The notes under the pieces: model-generated
Database searches by the model: none
Told to the model about the DNA's origin: nothing
The model's input: the letters and a program-made list of their open reading frames with translations, nothing else
Part shown: piece after piece, positions 16,915-28,146 of the stretch
How the letters are laid out: each line of letters begins with the position of its first letter
How positions within the stretch are numbered: position 1 is the first letter of the stretch
Made by a program: the position numbers and the translations under genes
From: Mycolicibacterium sp. lyk4-40-TYG-92
GTDB lineage: Bacteria; Actinomycetota; Actinomycetes; Mycobacteriales; Mycobacteriaceae
Reading direction: 5' to 3'
DNA: 64,000 nt
Assembly: GCF_030209435.1 (NCBI RefSeq)
Contig: NZ_JARVRX010000006.1
Span: 1 to 64,000, forward strand

Positions 16915-19900
16915 ACGTGCCGTGCCGATTCCCGAGCCAGCTGCATCCGCGACGTCAGCCCGAGTTTGCTATAGACGTGGGTCAGATGCGTCTGCACCGT
17001 GCGGGGTGAAACGAAAAGCCTTGCGCCGATGTCTTTGTTGGACAGCCCTTCGTTGACGAGCCGCACCACGTCCAACTCGGTCGGGGTGAGTGAGGCCCAA
17101 CCGGTCGCCGGGCGCTTGCGTTCGCCACGGCCGCGTTGTGCGTAGGCAATTGCCTCATCTGCGGACAGGCCGGCGCCCTCGGCCCGCATGGCATCAAAAT
17201 CACCATTGCCCAAGGCATTACGCAAAGCTGCGATCGAAGCATCGTAGTCGGACTGGTAGATCCGGAACCGAACCTCGCCCGTACGTTGCCGCATTGCCGA
17301 CGCCGCACCGAAGAGCCTGACCGCCTCGGAATGACTGCCGGAGCAGACGGCCAACTCCGCTAGCGCCTCGATCACGTCGGCGATCCCCAGAGAAGCTTGT
17401 ACCTCGACGCCACACTGCAGCGCGGCATGGAGGTCACGTTCGGCTTGCCCGAATTGACGCTGCGCCAGGGCAACCCGCGCACGCAGTGTCAGCGCCACCA
17501 TCTTGTGCCACCCGCTCGTGGAGTTGACGGCCTCGTCAGCCCATCGGTGAGCAGCGCTCGAGTCGCCCTCCATCAGCGCCACCTGGATCATCGGCGCGAT
17601 GAATGTTGCTGCGACATCCGGCTGCACACTCAGATCCGGCCAACCCGACTGCCATGCTGAGGCCGCCGCGGCGACATCGCCGTCGGCGAGTGCCGCATAG
17701 GCGAACGCACAGCGGGCAACCCCCGGATAGATGCCTCCTGCCGCCGCTGCCGCCTCGATGGCGTCCTGGCCCACAGCGCGCGCAGCGTCGGTGTCACCAC
17801 GATAGGCCAACGCCTGAACCTGACATTCCAGGGCAATCGCCTTCACCACGGCATCCGCGCGGGCATCGGCCTCGGCTGCGACCTCGCCGAATCTCGTGAC
17901 GCCCCCGGTCAGATCACCGTGCCACAGCAGCACCCACCCGACATAGAAACGGCACATGCGCGAGACGAATGGATTCCCGATCGCGTCCGCGAGCTCACAC
18001 CCCTCTTCGGCCGCGTCGCGCACCGCTGTCGGATCACCTGCGACGAACCCGCCGAGCCCCTGCCACGTCAGGATATGGCTCAACGTCCACTCATCACCCA
18101 GCTCACGGACCAGGCCGATTGCCTCAGCGAAGTACGGCCGACCGGCCTCTGAGATGAAACCGCTGGCGTATGCACAAACGGTGAGGGCGCGAGCCAATAG
18201 GGCCTGGTCGCCCACCGACCGGGCCAGAACCAGTGCTTCGTGGGCCCGTTCGACACTGTCCCCAAATCCCCACTCACCCATCCAGGTGTCGATCAATGCC
18301 TTGTCGGCGAGGGCACGCGCCCACACCTGCGTCGAGACGGCGGTGTCATCGCGATCGACTTCGGTGAGGATCGAGTCGAACCACGACATCCCCTCTCGCA
18401 GACGCCCACGACCGAACCAGAGTCGCTGTAGCGACGAAGCCAGTGCCAGCGCCGGTTCGATCTGGGCTTGTTCACGACTCCACGCGAAAGCGGCCCGCAA
18501 ATTGTCGACCTCGCTCTCCACCAGCTCGAGAAGCTGCACATTGGTGGTTCGCGTCGCCGAATCGAGCTGGGTGGCCAAGGCTGTGTAGTGGTCACGGTGC
18601 CGCGCCCGGACCGCTTCCGCCTCACCAGACTCGCCCAACTTTTCCAGCGCGTACTGCCGCATCGTCTCCAACATCCGATATCGCGTACGGCCATTGCTGG
18701 ACTCGGCCACCACGAGCGACTTGGCGACCAGCAGCGCCAGCTGATCCAGTACCTGGAAGCGCTCCACGTCGCCGCCGGCGACGACAACCTCTGCGGCATG
18801 GAGATCGAAGCCGCCCATGAACGCAGCCAGCCGGCGGAACACGATCCGTTCGGGGTCGGTCAGCAGGGCATGAGACCAATCCGCCGAGGCGCGCAGCGTC
18901 TGCTGGCGTTGCACCGCGGTCCGGGCACCGCCGGTCAGCAGCCGGAAACGATCATGAAGGCTGTCAACGATTTCCGTCAGCGACAGCGCCCGGACCCGGG
19001 CGGCAGCCAACTCGATCGCCAGAGGAATGCCGTCGAGGCGACGACATATCTCGATGACGGTCGCAGCGTTGTCGTCGGTGACGACGAAGTCGGGGCGGGC
19101 AAGGCGAGCGCGGTCAGTGAACAGTTCGATCGCTTCGTCGGCCAGGGCCAGCGACCGCAGCTGTCGCGTCATCTCGCCCGGTGTACCGATGGGCTCCCGG
19201 CTGGTGGCCAAGACTCTCACCGCCGGTCCAGCCCCCAGGACACCGACAGCGAGCGCCGCGCTCGCATCGAGCAGATGCTCGCAGTTATCCAGCACCACAA
19301 GCACATTCCGGTCCCCGATGAAGCGCGTGAGCGTCTCCATGGTGGAGTGTCCCGGCTGATCTGGGAGCCCCAGAGCCCGGGCCGCTGCGATGGGCACGAC
19401 ATCTGGATCAGTGACCGGCGCAAGGTCCATGTAGCACACACCGTCGCCGAGGTCTCGTGCCATCCGCGCCGCCACCTGGATCGCCAGCCGGGTCTTGCCT
19501 GCGCCGCCTGCGCCGGTGAGCGTCACCAGCCGGTTCTCCTCAAGCAACCGCATCACGTCGGCCATCTCCGTCTCGCGGCCGACGAAACTCGTCAGCTGCA
19601 TCGGAAGGTTGTTTGCACCAACGGCTTTGGACATTCGCAATGGCGGGAAGTCACTGCGTAGATCGGGGTGACACAGCTGCATCACCCGTTCAGGGCGCGG
19701 CAGATCCCGCAGCGTGTGCACGCCGAGATCGATCAGGAACGCGTCCGCCGGTAACCGGTCGATGACCACATCGCTTGTCGTGCCCGACAGCACCGTCTGG
19801 CCACCGTGTGCGAGATCACGCAGCCGGGCGGTGCGGTTGGTGGTCGGGCCGGCGTAGTTGCCCTCGGTACTGGACTGGCTGCGCAGCTGAATATCGCCGG

Positions 19901-20240
19901 TGTGCACCCCGATGCGCAGCCGGATCGGCGCGACCGACGCCCGCTGCAATTCCAGTGCGCAGGCCACCGCGTCGCCGGCTCGGGAGAACGCCGCGACGAA
20001 GCTGTCTCCCTCGCCCTGTTCGACGGGCCGTACCCCGCCATGGGCGCCGATGATGTCGGAGATCCGGCGATCGAACTGCGTGACGGCGGCGGCCATCTCG
20101 TCCGGCTGGGTCTCCCACAGCCGCGTGGAGCCCTCGACGTCGGCCAGTAGCAACGTCACGGTCCCCGTCGGCAGCAACTCACTCACGGCCAGATCGCTCC
20201 AGTTCAACGGCATATCCGCAGGTGAATCAATCTGGCTCAT
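16911..20240 (-). CDS. Large adenylate cyclase-like / ATPase / TPR / LuxR regulator
   Basis: About 1109 residues from ATG 20240 (ATG 20252 also possible). A class III cyclase homology domain opens the protein (TVTLLLADVEGSTRLWE, then GEGDSFVAAF); both metal Asp residues are kept, while the base-recognition Lys appears replaced by Gln, so cyclase activity is doubtful. A STAND ATPase follows (LTGAGGAGKTRLAIQ, VLVVLDNCEHLLDA), then a long TPR-like helical region, then a LuxR helix-turn-helix (LTPTELDVVRLVNEGLSNKDIGARLFVSPRTVQTH, final 60 residues). M. tuberculosis has relatives (Rv0386, Rv1358, Rv2488c). Ligand and targets unknown. Confidence 0.88.
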   Translation of the reverse strand: MSQIDSPADMPLNWSDLAVSELLPTGTVTLLLADVEGSTRLWETQPDEMAAAVTQFDRRISDIIGAHGGVRPVEQGEGDSFVAAFSRAGDAVACALELQRASVAPIRLRIGVHTGDIQLRSQSSTEGNYAGPTTNRTARLRDLAHGGQTVLSGTTSDVVIDRLPADAFLIDLGVHTLRDLPRPERVMQLCHPDLRSDFPPLRMSKAVGANNLPMQLTSFVGRETEMADVMRLLEENRLVTLTGAGGAGKTRLAIQVAARMARDLGDGVCYMDLAPVTDPDVVPIAAARALGLPDQPGHSTMETLTRFIGDRNVLVVLDNCEHLLDASAALAVGVLGAGPAVRVLATSREPIGTPGEMTRQLRSLALADEAIELFTDRARLARPDFVVTDDNAATVIEICRRLDGIPLAIELAAARVRALSLTEIVDSLHDRFRLLTGGARTAVQRQQTLRASADWSHALLTDPERIVFRRLAAFMGGFDLHAAEVVVAGGDVERFQVLDQLALLVAKSLVVAESSNGRTRYRMLETMRQYALEKLGESGEAEAVRARHRDHYTALATQLDSATRTTNVQLLELVESEVDNLRAAFAWSREQAQIEPALALASSLQRLWFGRGRLREGMSWFDSILTEVDRDDTAVSTQVWARALADKALIDTWMGEWGFGDSVERAHEALVLARSVGDQALLARALTVCAYASGFISEAGRPYFAEAIGLVRELGDEWTLSHILTWQGLGGFVAGDPTAVRDAAEEGCELADAIGNPFVSRMCRFYVGWVLLWHGDLTGGVTRFGEVAAEADARADAVVKAIALECQVQALAYRGDTDAARAVGQDAIEAAAAAGGIYPGVARCAFAYAALADGDVAAAASAWQSGWPDLSVQPDVAATFIAPMIQVALMEGDSSAAHRWADEAVNSTSGWHKMVALTLRARVALAQRQFGQAERDLHAALQCGVEVQASLGIADVIEALAELAVCSGSHSEAVRLFGAASAMRQRTGEVRFRIYQSDYDASIAALRNALGNGDFDAMRAEGAGLSADEAIAYAQRGRGERKRPATGWASLTPTELDVVRLVNEGLSNKDIGARLFVSPRTVQTHLTHVYSKLGLTSRMQLARESARHV

Positions 20241-20307
20241 GCTAGCCAGCATCGCGCCGGGGCGGGCGCAATACATCAGCGCATGCGCGTAAAAATCGCC
20301 GAGAAGG

Positions 20308-21111
20308 TCAGCTGTACTCGACCGTCACCGGCGCGTGGTCGGACCAGCGCAACGCATACGCCGCGGCCCGCTCGACCCGCGCCGCGTGGGCCTTGGGCGC
20401 CAGCTTGGCGTTGGCCAGGTGGTAGTCGATGCGCCAGCCGGCGTCGTTGTCGAAAGCCTTGCCGCGCCACGACCACCAGCTGTACGGCCCGGCCACGCCC
20501 GGGTGCAGCTCACGGACCACGTCCGTCCAGCCGGAGGCCAAGAGCTCGGCCACCCACTGCCGCTCATTCGGCAGGAACCCGGATTTCTTGACGTTGGCCT
20601 TCCACGCCTTCAGGTCCAGCTCGGTCGCGCAGATGTTCCAGTCGCCGCAGATCACCACGTCGCGACGCTTGCGGGTCAGCTCGGCCATATGGCCGGCGAG
20701 CGCCACCATGAAGCGCTCCTTCTCCACCTGCTTGTCGGTCTCGGCCTCACCGCTGGGCACGTAGACGCTGGCGACAGTGACGCCGTCGGTGTCGACCTCC
20801 ACATACCGGCCGTGCGCGACGAATTCACAGTCCGGGCTGAGCCCCACCCGCACCGCGGTGATGGGGGCCCGGGACAACACGGCAACGCCGTTGCGGCCCT
20901 TGGCAGACGGCTCGGCCGACGCCAGTTGCCAGCCCGCATCCAGCGCCGGCGCCAGGGCCTGTGCCAGCTGCTCGTCGTCGGCCCGCGTCTCCTGCAGGCA
21001 GATGACGTCGGAGTTGGTGTCCTTCAGCCACGGCAGCAGCCCGAGGTTCTCCGCGGAGCGCTCTTTGACCGCGGCGCGGATGCCGTTGACGTTGATGGTG
21101 GTGACGATCAC
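20308..21111 (-). CDS. xthA: Exodeoxyribonuclease III / AP endonuclease
   Basis: 267 residues from GTG 21111 (ITINVNGIRAA-like opening), which is the usual family start; the open frame extends 28 codons further but through the hairpin region. Motifs: LQETRADD, YVPSGE, GDWNICATELDLK, WRIDYHLA and the C-terminal SDHAPV catalytic His. It cuts DNA 5' of abasic sites and trims 3' ends in base excision repair, with Mg2+. Downstream of icd2 on the same strand, but separated by a strong inverted repeat, so probably a separate transcript. Confidence 0.92.
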   Translation of the reverse strand: MIVTTINVNGIRAAVKERSAENLGLLPWLKDTNSDVICLQETRADDEQLAQALAPALDAGWQLASAEPSAKGRNGVAVLSRAPITAVRVGLSPDCEFVAHGRYVEVDTDGVTVASVYVPSGEAETDKQVEKERFMVALAGHMAELTRKRRDVVICGDWNICATELDLKAWKANVKKSGFLPNERQWVAELLASGWTDVVRELHPGVAGPYSWWSWRGKAFDNDAGWRIDYHLANAKLAPKAHAARVERAAAYALRWSDHAPVTVEYS

Positions 21112-21153
21112 GAAGCAGAACCTTAACGCCGGGGTACGACAGGCCGGAAACGA

Positions 21154-21210
21154 CGAACGTGAGCTTGGGTGCGAGAAATCGAAGAAATCTCGCACCCGAG
21201 CTCACGTTCG
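21154..21210 (-). terminator. Long inverted repeat between icd2 and xthA (probable terminator)
   Basis: Arms of 23 bases at 21154-21176 and 21188-21210 pair except for one G-T wobble, around an 11-base loop. Outer ends read CGAACGTGAGCT and AGCTCACGTTCG. It begins seven bases after the icd2 stop on the minus strand. No T-run follows. Length and near-perfect pairing would also fit a dispersed palindromic repeat. Confidence 0.6.
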
Positions 21211-21216
21211 AGGCAA

Positions 21217-23454
<2,238 letters not shown>

Positions 23455-23715
23455 GGTCACTCTCCCGGCGTCACGGACGGTACGTACGAAAATCTATGTC
23501 GAGTCCGGCGTCTGCACATGACTACCCCGTCGCACGACGGTTACGAAGTTACCGTGACCGGCGCGGCAGGCTTCCGGTGGATAGGTCTGGCGGGCACAGA
23601 ACTGGATCGATACCGACAGGCTGCGTGAACGCCGGCCGCCGGCGTCACCCTGTCTCCCACCCACCGGACGACACCAGCTAGCAGTTGCCCAGCCTCTTGA
23701 GATACCCTCGGAACC

Positions 23716-23835
23716 GGTCATGAGTGCCAGCGTCAAGCCCCGGCTTGCTGGCCGGCAACCCTCCATCCGCGGTGGGGTGCCCCGGGAGACGACCAGGTTG
23801 AGCAGCCGTACATAGCTGCGAGGCAAGCGCGGGTC
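23716..23835 (+). ncRNA. SAM-IV riboswitch upstream of metY
   Basis: The 120-base stretch begins GGTCATGAGTGCCAGCGTCA and ends GCAAGCGCGGGTC, matching the actinobacterial SAM-IV aptamer closely, including CCGGCTTGCTGGCCGGCAAC, the pseudoknot-forming GGTGGGGTGCC and the AGGTTGAGCAGCC stem. SAM-IV binds S-adenosylmethionine and lowers expression of methionine synthesis genes when SAM is plentiful. The 3' end GGGTCCG can pair instead with CGGACCC just downstream (23844-23850), a likely switch in the expression platform. Confidence 0.92.
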
Positions 23836-23850
23836 CGCCACCACGGACCC
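23831..23850 (+). promoter_or_regulatory. Hairpin at the riboswitch 3' end
   Basis: GGGTCCG (23831-23837), loop CCACCA, CGGACCC (23844-23850). The left arm is also the 3' end of the aptamer, so the two structures compete. No T-run follows; a Rho-linked or translational mechanism is more likely than classic intrinsic termination. Confidence 0.55.
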
Positions 23851-23877
23851 GGATGACTGGGTGAGTGGAGGCATTCC

Positions 23878-23895
23878 ATGTGTCGCTGTCCGTGA
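23878..23895 (+). CDS. Five-codon upstream ORF, Met-Cys-Arg-Cys-Pro
   Basis: ATG TGT CGC TGT CCG TGA, with GGAGG (23867-23871) six bases ahead, one of the best ribosome sites in the window. It lies between the SAM-IV riboswitch and metY, 60 bases before the metY ATG. Short Cys-rich upstream ORFs act as cysteine-responsive attenuators of sulfur genes in mycobacteria, where slow decoding of Cys codons changes expression downstream. MetY consumes reduced sulfur, so a cysteine sensor here makes sense. Function is inferred. Confidence 0.55.
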   Translation: MCRCP

Positions 23896-23955
23896 TTCGT
23901 GCGAGTTCGCGCGCCCATTCGTCGTACCTAAAAACTCACAGGAGACACCCCTAAC

Positions 23956-25293
23956 ATGACCACTGAGGCCATCGACCCCACTGCGCGCTGGAGCTTCGAG
24001 ACGAAGCAGATCCACGCAGGTCAGAGCCCCGACAGCGCCACCAATGCCCGTGCGTTGCCGATCTACCAGACGACGTCGTACACGTTCCGCGACACCGACC
24101 ACGCCGCCGCGCTGTTCGGGTTGGCCGAGCCGGGCAACATCTACACCCGCATCATGAACCCGACCACCGACGTGGTCGAGCAGCGCGTCGCCGCGCTCGA
24201 GGGCGGCGTGGCCGCGCTGTTCCTGTCGTCCGGGCAGGCTGCCGCGACCTTCGCGATCCTGAACATCGCCGGCACCGGCGACCACGTCGTGGCCTCGCCG
24301 CGGCTGTACGGCGGTACCTACAACCTGCTGCACTACACGCTGCCCAAGCTCGGCGTCGAGGTCAGCTTCGTGGAGAACCCCGACGACCTGGACTCCTGGC
24401 GCGCCGCCGTCCGGCCGAACACCAAGGCGTTCTTCGCCGAGACCATCTCCAACCCGAAGATCGACATCCTCGACATCCCGGGCGTCTCGGGTGTCGCGCA
24501 CGACAACGGCGTACCGCTGATCGTCGACAACACCGTCGCCACGCCGTACCTGATCCAGCCGCTGGCCCACGGCGCCGACATCGTCGTGCACTCGGCCACC
24601 AAGTACCTGGGCGGGCACGGCTCGGCGATCGCCGGCGTCATCGTCGACGGTGGCACCTTCGACTGGACCAACGGCAAGTTCCCCGGCTTCACCGAGCCCG
24701 ATCCGAGCTACCACGGTGTGGTGTTCGCCGACCTGGGCGCACCGGCCTACGCGCTCAAGGCGCGCGTGCAGCTGCTGCGCGATCTGGGAAGTGCCGCCGC
24801 CCCGTTCAACTCCTTCCTCATCGCGCAGGGATTGGAAACGCTGTCTCTGCGCGTTGAACGCCATGTGTCCAACGCGCAGAAGGTCGCCGAGTACCTCGAG
24901 GGCCGCCCGGACGTGCTCTCGGTGAACTACGCCGGCCTCCCGTCCTCCCCGTGGTACGAGCTGGGCCGCAAGCTGGCCCCCAAGGGCACCGGTGCGGTGC
25001 TGTCGTTCGAACTGACCGGTGGCGTCGAGGCGGGCAAGGCATTCGTGAACGCCCTGACGCTGCACAGCCACGTCGCCAACATCGGTGACGTCCGGTCGCT
25101 GGTGATCCACCCCGCGTCGACCACGCACCAGCAGCTGACCGCCGAGGAACAGCTGGCCTCCGGTGTCACCCCGGGCCTGGTGCGCCTGGCCGTCGGCATC
25201 GAGGGCATCGAAGACATCCTCGCCGACCTGGAGCAGGGTTTCGCTGCCGCCGGATCGGTGGGGGGTGCCGACCGAGAGGCGGCATTGGTGTGA
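23956..25293 (+). CDS. metY: O-acetylhomoserine sulfhydrylase
   Basis: 445 residues, fold-type I PLP enzyme. The PLP lysine is in [10 protein letters not shown] near residue 216. The length and [26 protein letters not shown] opening fit the O-acetylhomoserine aminocarboxypropyltransferase group rather than cystathionine synthase. It makes homocysteine from O-acetylhomoserine and sulfide. Preceded by a SAM-IV riboswitch and a Cys uORF; AGGAG lies 11 bases before ATG 23956. Overlaps metX by four bases (GTGA). Corresponds to Rv3340 (metC in older naming). Confidence 0.95.
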   Translation: MTTEAIDPTARWSFETKQIHAGQSPDSATNARALPIYQTTSYTFRDTDHAAALFGLAEPGNIYTRIMNPTTDVVEQRVAALEGGVAALFLSSGQAAATFAILNIAGTGDHVVASPRLYGGTYNLLHYTLPKLGVEVSFVENPDDLDSWRAAVRPNTKAFFAETISNPKIDILDIPGVSGVAHDNGVPLIVDNTVATPYLIQPLAHGADIVVHSATKYLGGHGSAIAGVIVDGGTFDWTNGKFPGFTEPDPSYHGVVFADLGAPAYALKARVQLLRDLGSAAAPFNSFLIAQGLETLSLRVERHVSNAQKVAEYLEGRPDVLSVNYAGLPSSPWYELGRKLAPKGTGAVLSFELTGGVEAGKAFVNALTLHSHVANIGDVRSLVIHPASTTHQQLTAEEQLASGVTPGLVRLAVGIEGIEDILADLEQGFAAAGSVGGADREAALV

Positions 25294-26429
25294 CGATCAT
25301 CGACGTGCCCGTGTCTGACGTATCCGCAGCGCCGCTGCTGCCTGCCGAGGGCGAGATCGGTGTCGTGAACATCGGCTCACTGACGCTGGAGAGCGGCGTC
25401 GTGCTGCCCGACGTGTCGATCGCGGTGCAGCGCTGGGGTGAGTTGTCCCCCACCGCCGACAACGTCGTGATGGTGCTGCACGCGCTGACCGGTGACTCTC
25501 ACGTCACCGGACCGGCCGGGCCCGACCATCCGACGGGCGGCTGGTGGGACGGCGTCGCCGGCCCGGGTGCGCCGATCGACACCGACCGTTGGTGCGCCAT
25601 CGCCACCAACGTGCTCGGCGGCTGCCGCGGGTCGACGGGCCCCAGCTCGCTCGCTCCCGACGGAAAGCCCTGGGGCTCACGGTTTCCCGCCATCACCGTG
25701 CGCGACCAGGTGAACGCCGATCTGGCGGCCCTGGCCGCCCTCGGCATCACCCAGGTGGCCGCGGTCGTCGGTGGTTCGATGGGTGGCGCGCGGGCGCTGG
25801 AATGGCTTGTGGGACACCCCGACACGGTGCGGGCCGGGCTGGTGCTGGCGGTCGGCGCGCGTGCCACCGCGGACCAGATCGGCACGCAGTGCGCACAGGT
25901 CGCCGCCATCAAGGCCGACCCGAACTGGGCCGGTGGCGACTACTACCTGACGGGCGTGGCCCCGGACGACGGCATCCAGATCGCCCGCCGGTTCGCACAC
26001 CTGACCTACCGGGGTGAAAAGGAACTCGACGACCGGTTCCGCAACACCGCACAGAACCATGAGAAGAGTTCCAGCGACGGCCTTTACGCCGTCGAGAGCT
26101 ACCTGGAGTATCAGGGCCGCAAGCTGGCCGCACGGTTCGACGCGGGCACCTATGTCGCGTTGACGGACGCGCTGAGCAGTCACGACGTCGGGCGTGGTCG
26201 CGGTGGTGTGGCCGCCGCGCTGGGGTCGTGTCCGGTGCCGGTGATCGTCGGGGGCATCACGTCCGACCGGCTGTATCCCATTCGGCTGCAGGAGGAACTG
26301 GCCGCGTTGCTGCCGGGCTGTCCGGGTCTCGAGGTCATCGAATCCGACTACGGCCACGACGGCTTCCTGGTCGAGACCGACAAGGTGGGCCTGCTGATCC
26401 GCCAGACCCTGGACTTGGCGTCCCGGTGA
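25290..26429 (+). CDS. metX: Homoserine O-acetyltransferase
   Basis: 379 residues, alpha/beta-hydrolase fold. Nucleophile Ser163 in [13 protein letters not shown], with the Asp and His of the triad in the C-terminal part (YGHDGFLVE). The GPSSLAPDG stretch is typical of MetX. It acetylates homoserine with acetyl-CoA, giving the MetY substrate. Starts with GTG inside the metY stop, so both are controlled by the metY leader. Corresponds to Rv3341 (metA in older naming). Confidence 0.96.
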   Translation: MTIIDVPVSDVSAAPLLPAEGEIGVVNIGSLTLESGVVLPDVSIAVQRWGELSPTADNVVMVLHALTGDSHVTGPAGPDHPTGGWWDGVAGPGAPIDTDRWCAIATNVLGGCRGSTGPSSLAPDGKPWGSRFPAITVRDQVNADLAALAALGITQVAAVVGGSMGGARALEWLVGHPDTVRAGLVLAVGARATADQIGTQCAQVAAIKADPNWAGGDYYLTGVAPDDGIQIARRFAHLTYRGEKELDDRFRNTAQNHEKSSSDGLYAVESYLEYQGRKLAARFDAGTYVALTDALSSHDVGRGRGGVAAALGSCPVPVIVGGITSDRLYPIRLQEELAALLPGCPGLEVIESDYGHDGFLVETDKVGLLIRQTLDLASR

Positions 26430-27142
26430 CCGGCGAACGCTCCCTGTCGTTCGGCGAGCAGGCCGCTGCCTACGAACGGGGACGGCCGTCGTACCCGCCG
26501 GAGTCCATCAACTGGCTGCTGCCCCCAGGTGCCGTCGATGTCCTCGACCTCGGCGCCGGCACCGGCAAGCTGACCGTCCGGCTGGCCGAACGTGGCCTGA
26601 AGGTGACGGCTGTCGACCCCATCCCCGAGATGCTCGAGGTGCTCAGCGGGTCGCTGCCGTCGGTGCCGGCCCTGCTCGGCACGGCCGAGGAAATCCCGTT
26701 GCCGGACAACAGCGTTGACGCGGTGCTGGTCGCGCAGGCCTGGCACTGGTTCGACCCGGAGCGGGCCGCGGCCGAAGTGGCCCGGGTGCTGCGACCGGGT
26801 GGCCGGCTGGGACTGGTCTGGAACATCCGCGACGAGCGGCTGGGCTGGGTCAAGGAACTGAACCGCATCATCGGCTGCGAGCACGACCCGTCGGCCGACT
26901 CCCTGTGCGGCGACTTCACCGACATCGAGACCCACCGCTTCGAGTGGACGAGTTACCTGACGCCGCAAGCGCTGCTCGACCTTGTAGCGTCCCGGAGCTA
27001 CTGCATCACCTCGCCCGCCGACGTGCGCCGCAAGGTGCTGGGCGAAGTGCGCGAGCTGCTGAGCACACATCCAGCGCTGGCCAGCAGCACCGGATTGGCG
27101 TTGCCGTACGTCACGCACTGCGTGCGGGCGACCCTGGTCTAA
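26426..27142 (+). CDS. SAM-dependent methyltransferase (class I)
   Basis: 238 residues, starting with GTG overlapping the metX stop by four bases. SAM-binding motif [19 protein letters not shown] and acidic motif [10 protein letters not shown]; later motifs [12 protein letters not shown] and [14 protein letters not shown] fit the Methyltransf_11 family. Its place at the end of a SAM-regulated operon (as Rv3342 in M. tuberculosis) suggests a link with SAM or methionine use, but the substrate is unknown. Confidence 0.85.
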   Translation: MTGERSLSFGEQAAAYERGRPSYPPESINWLLPPGAVDVLDLGAGTGKLTVRLAERGLKVTAVDPIPEMLEVLSGSLPSVPALLGTAEEIPLPDNSVDAVLVAQAWHWFDPERAAAEVARVLRPGGRLGLVWNIRDERLGWVKELNRIIGCEHDPSADSLCGDFTDIETHRFEWTSYLTPQALLDLVASRSYCITSPADVRRKVLGEVRELLSTHPALASSTGLALPYVTHCVRATLV

Positions 27143-27645
27143 CTCGGTCCGTCGGGAGCGATGAATCCTCCGATGACCGCGGTGCCCGGGCCGACCCGCG
27201 CGCCAGGCCCCGGTATCGCGGTCGTCGACAGGGCCTCGAGTTCGCCGCCGCATTCTGCGCAGACGGTCTTCGCCGTTGTGACACAGCCGCATTCGTCGTG
27301 GACCAGTAGCGCCGGAGGGCCGTCGCCACCTGCTGTCCACTTGTCGCCCCACGCGAGCAGGGTCGCGATCACCGGGTAGAGGTCGCGCCCCTTATCGGTG
27401 AGGACGTACTCGAAACGCGGAGGCGCGCTCTGGTATTGGCGCCGGGTCACGATCGCGTGGCGGTCCAAGTCGTCCAGACGCGCGGCCAGGACGTTCGATG
27501 CGATGCCCAGATCACGGCGGATGTCCTCGAACCTGGTCATTCCCGCGAACAGATCCCGCAGCACCAGGGCCGTCCACCGTTGACCCACCACATCGAGCGT
27601 CCGCGCGATCGAGCAGGAAATGTCGCCGAAGGACTGTTTTGACAC
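27139..27645 (-). CDS. HxlR-family transcriptional regulator
   Basis: 168 residues from GTG 27645. HxlR winged helix (CSIARTLDVVGQRWTALVLRDLFAGMTRFEDIRRDLGIASNVLAARLDDL) plus a C-terminal extension with Cys pairs (CGCVTTAKTVCAECGGE) that could bind zinc or sense redox. TAGTCT on the minus strand (plus 27652-27657) ends six bases before the start, so a leaderless message is likely. The 10-base inverted repeat 27657-27681 overlaps that -10 and is its probable operator, shared with the divergent SnoaL-like gene. Confidence 0.88.
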   Translation of the reverse strand: MSKQSFGDISCSIARTLDVVGQRWTALVLRDLFAGMTRFEDIRRDLGIASNVLAARLDDLDRHAIVTRRQYQSAPPRFEYVLTDKGRDLYPVIATLLAWGDKWTAGGDGPPALLVHDECGCVTTAKTVCAECGGELEALSTTAIPGPGARVGPGTAVIGGFIAPDGPS

Positions 27646-27656
27646 CGCTCCAGACT

Positions 27657-27681
27657 AGTCCATTGCTTTCTGCAATGGACT
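27657..27681. promoter_or_regulatory. HxlR operator candidate
   Basis: AGTCCATTGC (27657-27666) and GCAATGGACT (27672-27681): a perfect 10-base inverted repeat with a 5-base spacer between the divergent HxlR and SnoaL-like genes. Confidence 0.65.
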
Positions 27682-27726
27682 CTGATTAGGTAGGTTGCAA
27701 ATAACAAGTGACCGCAGGGGGTTCTG

Positions 27727-28146
27727 ATGACGACAAGCACAGATTCCGTCGCGACGTTCTGCGCGGCCACCCGCAGCGGCGACGTCGACCGGTTCATCGC
27801 CGCACTCGCACCTGAGGCGGAGCTGATCTCCCCGCTCTCCGGGCGCATGGTGTTCCGCGGCCACGACGATCTCCGCGTCCTACTGACCGCGGTCTATGCC
27901 GGAATGCGAAACCTGGAATGGGAGAACGTCATCGGCGACGGGCCCATGCGCGTCGCAGTGAGCCGCGGGCGCGTCGCGGGTCTCACCATCACCGATGCCC
28001 TGGTGTTCGAACTCGACGACGCGGGGTTGATCCGGCGGCTGCGCCCACACCTGCGGCCATGGCTTGCGGTGACGGTCTTCGCCCTGCTGCTCGGACCCAA
28101 ACTCGCCGCCCACCCCGGCGTCGCGCGCCGCGCCCTCAGCCGCTGA
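27727..28146 (+). CDS. SnoaL/NTF2-like protein
   Basis: 139 residues, small alpha+beta cone typical of SnoaL-like polyketide cyclases and hydratases (ATRSGDVDRFIAALAPEAELISPLSGRMVFRGHDDLRVLL). The C-terminus is unusual: LAVTVFALLLGPKLAAHPGVARRAL is hydrophobic and could be a membrane anchor. GGGGG lies upstream of ATG 27727. Divergent from HxlR and convergent with the FAD monooxygenase (11-base tail overlap). Substrate unknown. Confidence 0.75.
   Translation: MTTSTDSVATFCAATRSGDVDRFIAALAPEAELISPLSGRMVFRGHDDLRVLLTAVYAGMRNLEWENVIGDGPMRVAVSRGRVAGLTITDALVFELDDAGLIRRLRPHLRPWLAVTVFALLLGPKLAAHPGVARRALSR

Noticed and set aside
23518..23628. 36-codon ORF (MTTPSHDGYEVTVTGAAGFR...) between icd2 and the riboswitch
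   Set aside because: Plausible composition but no ribosome site or clear promoter; too little support to call a gene.
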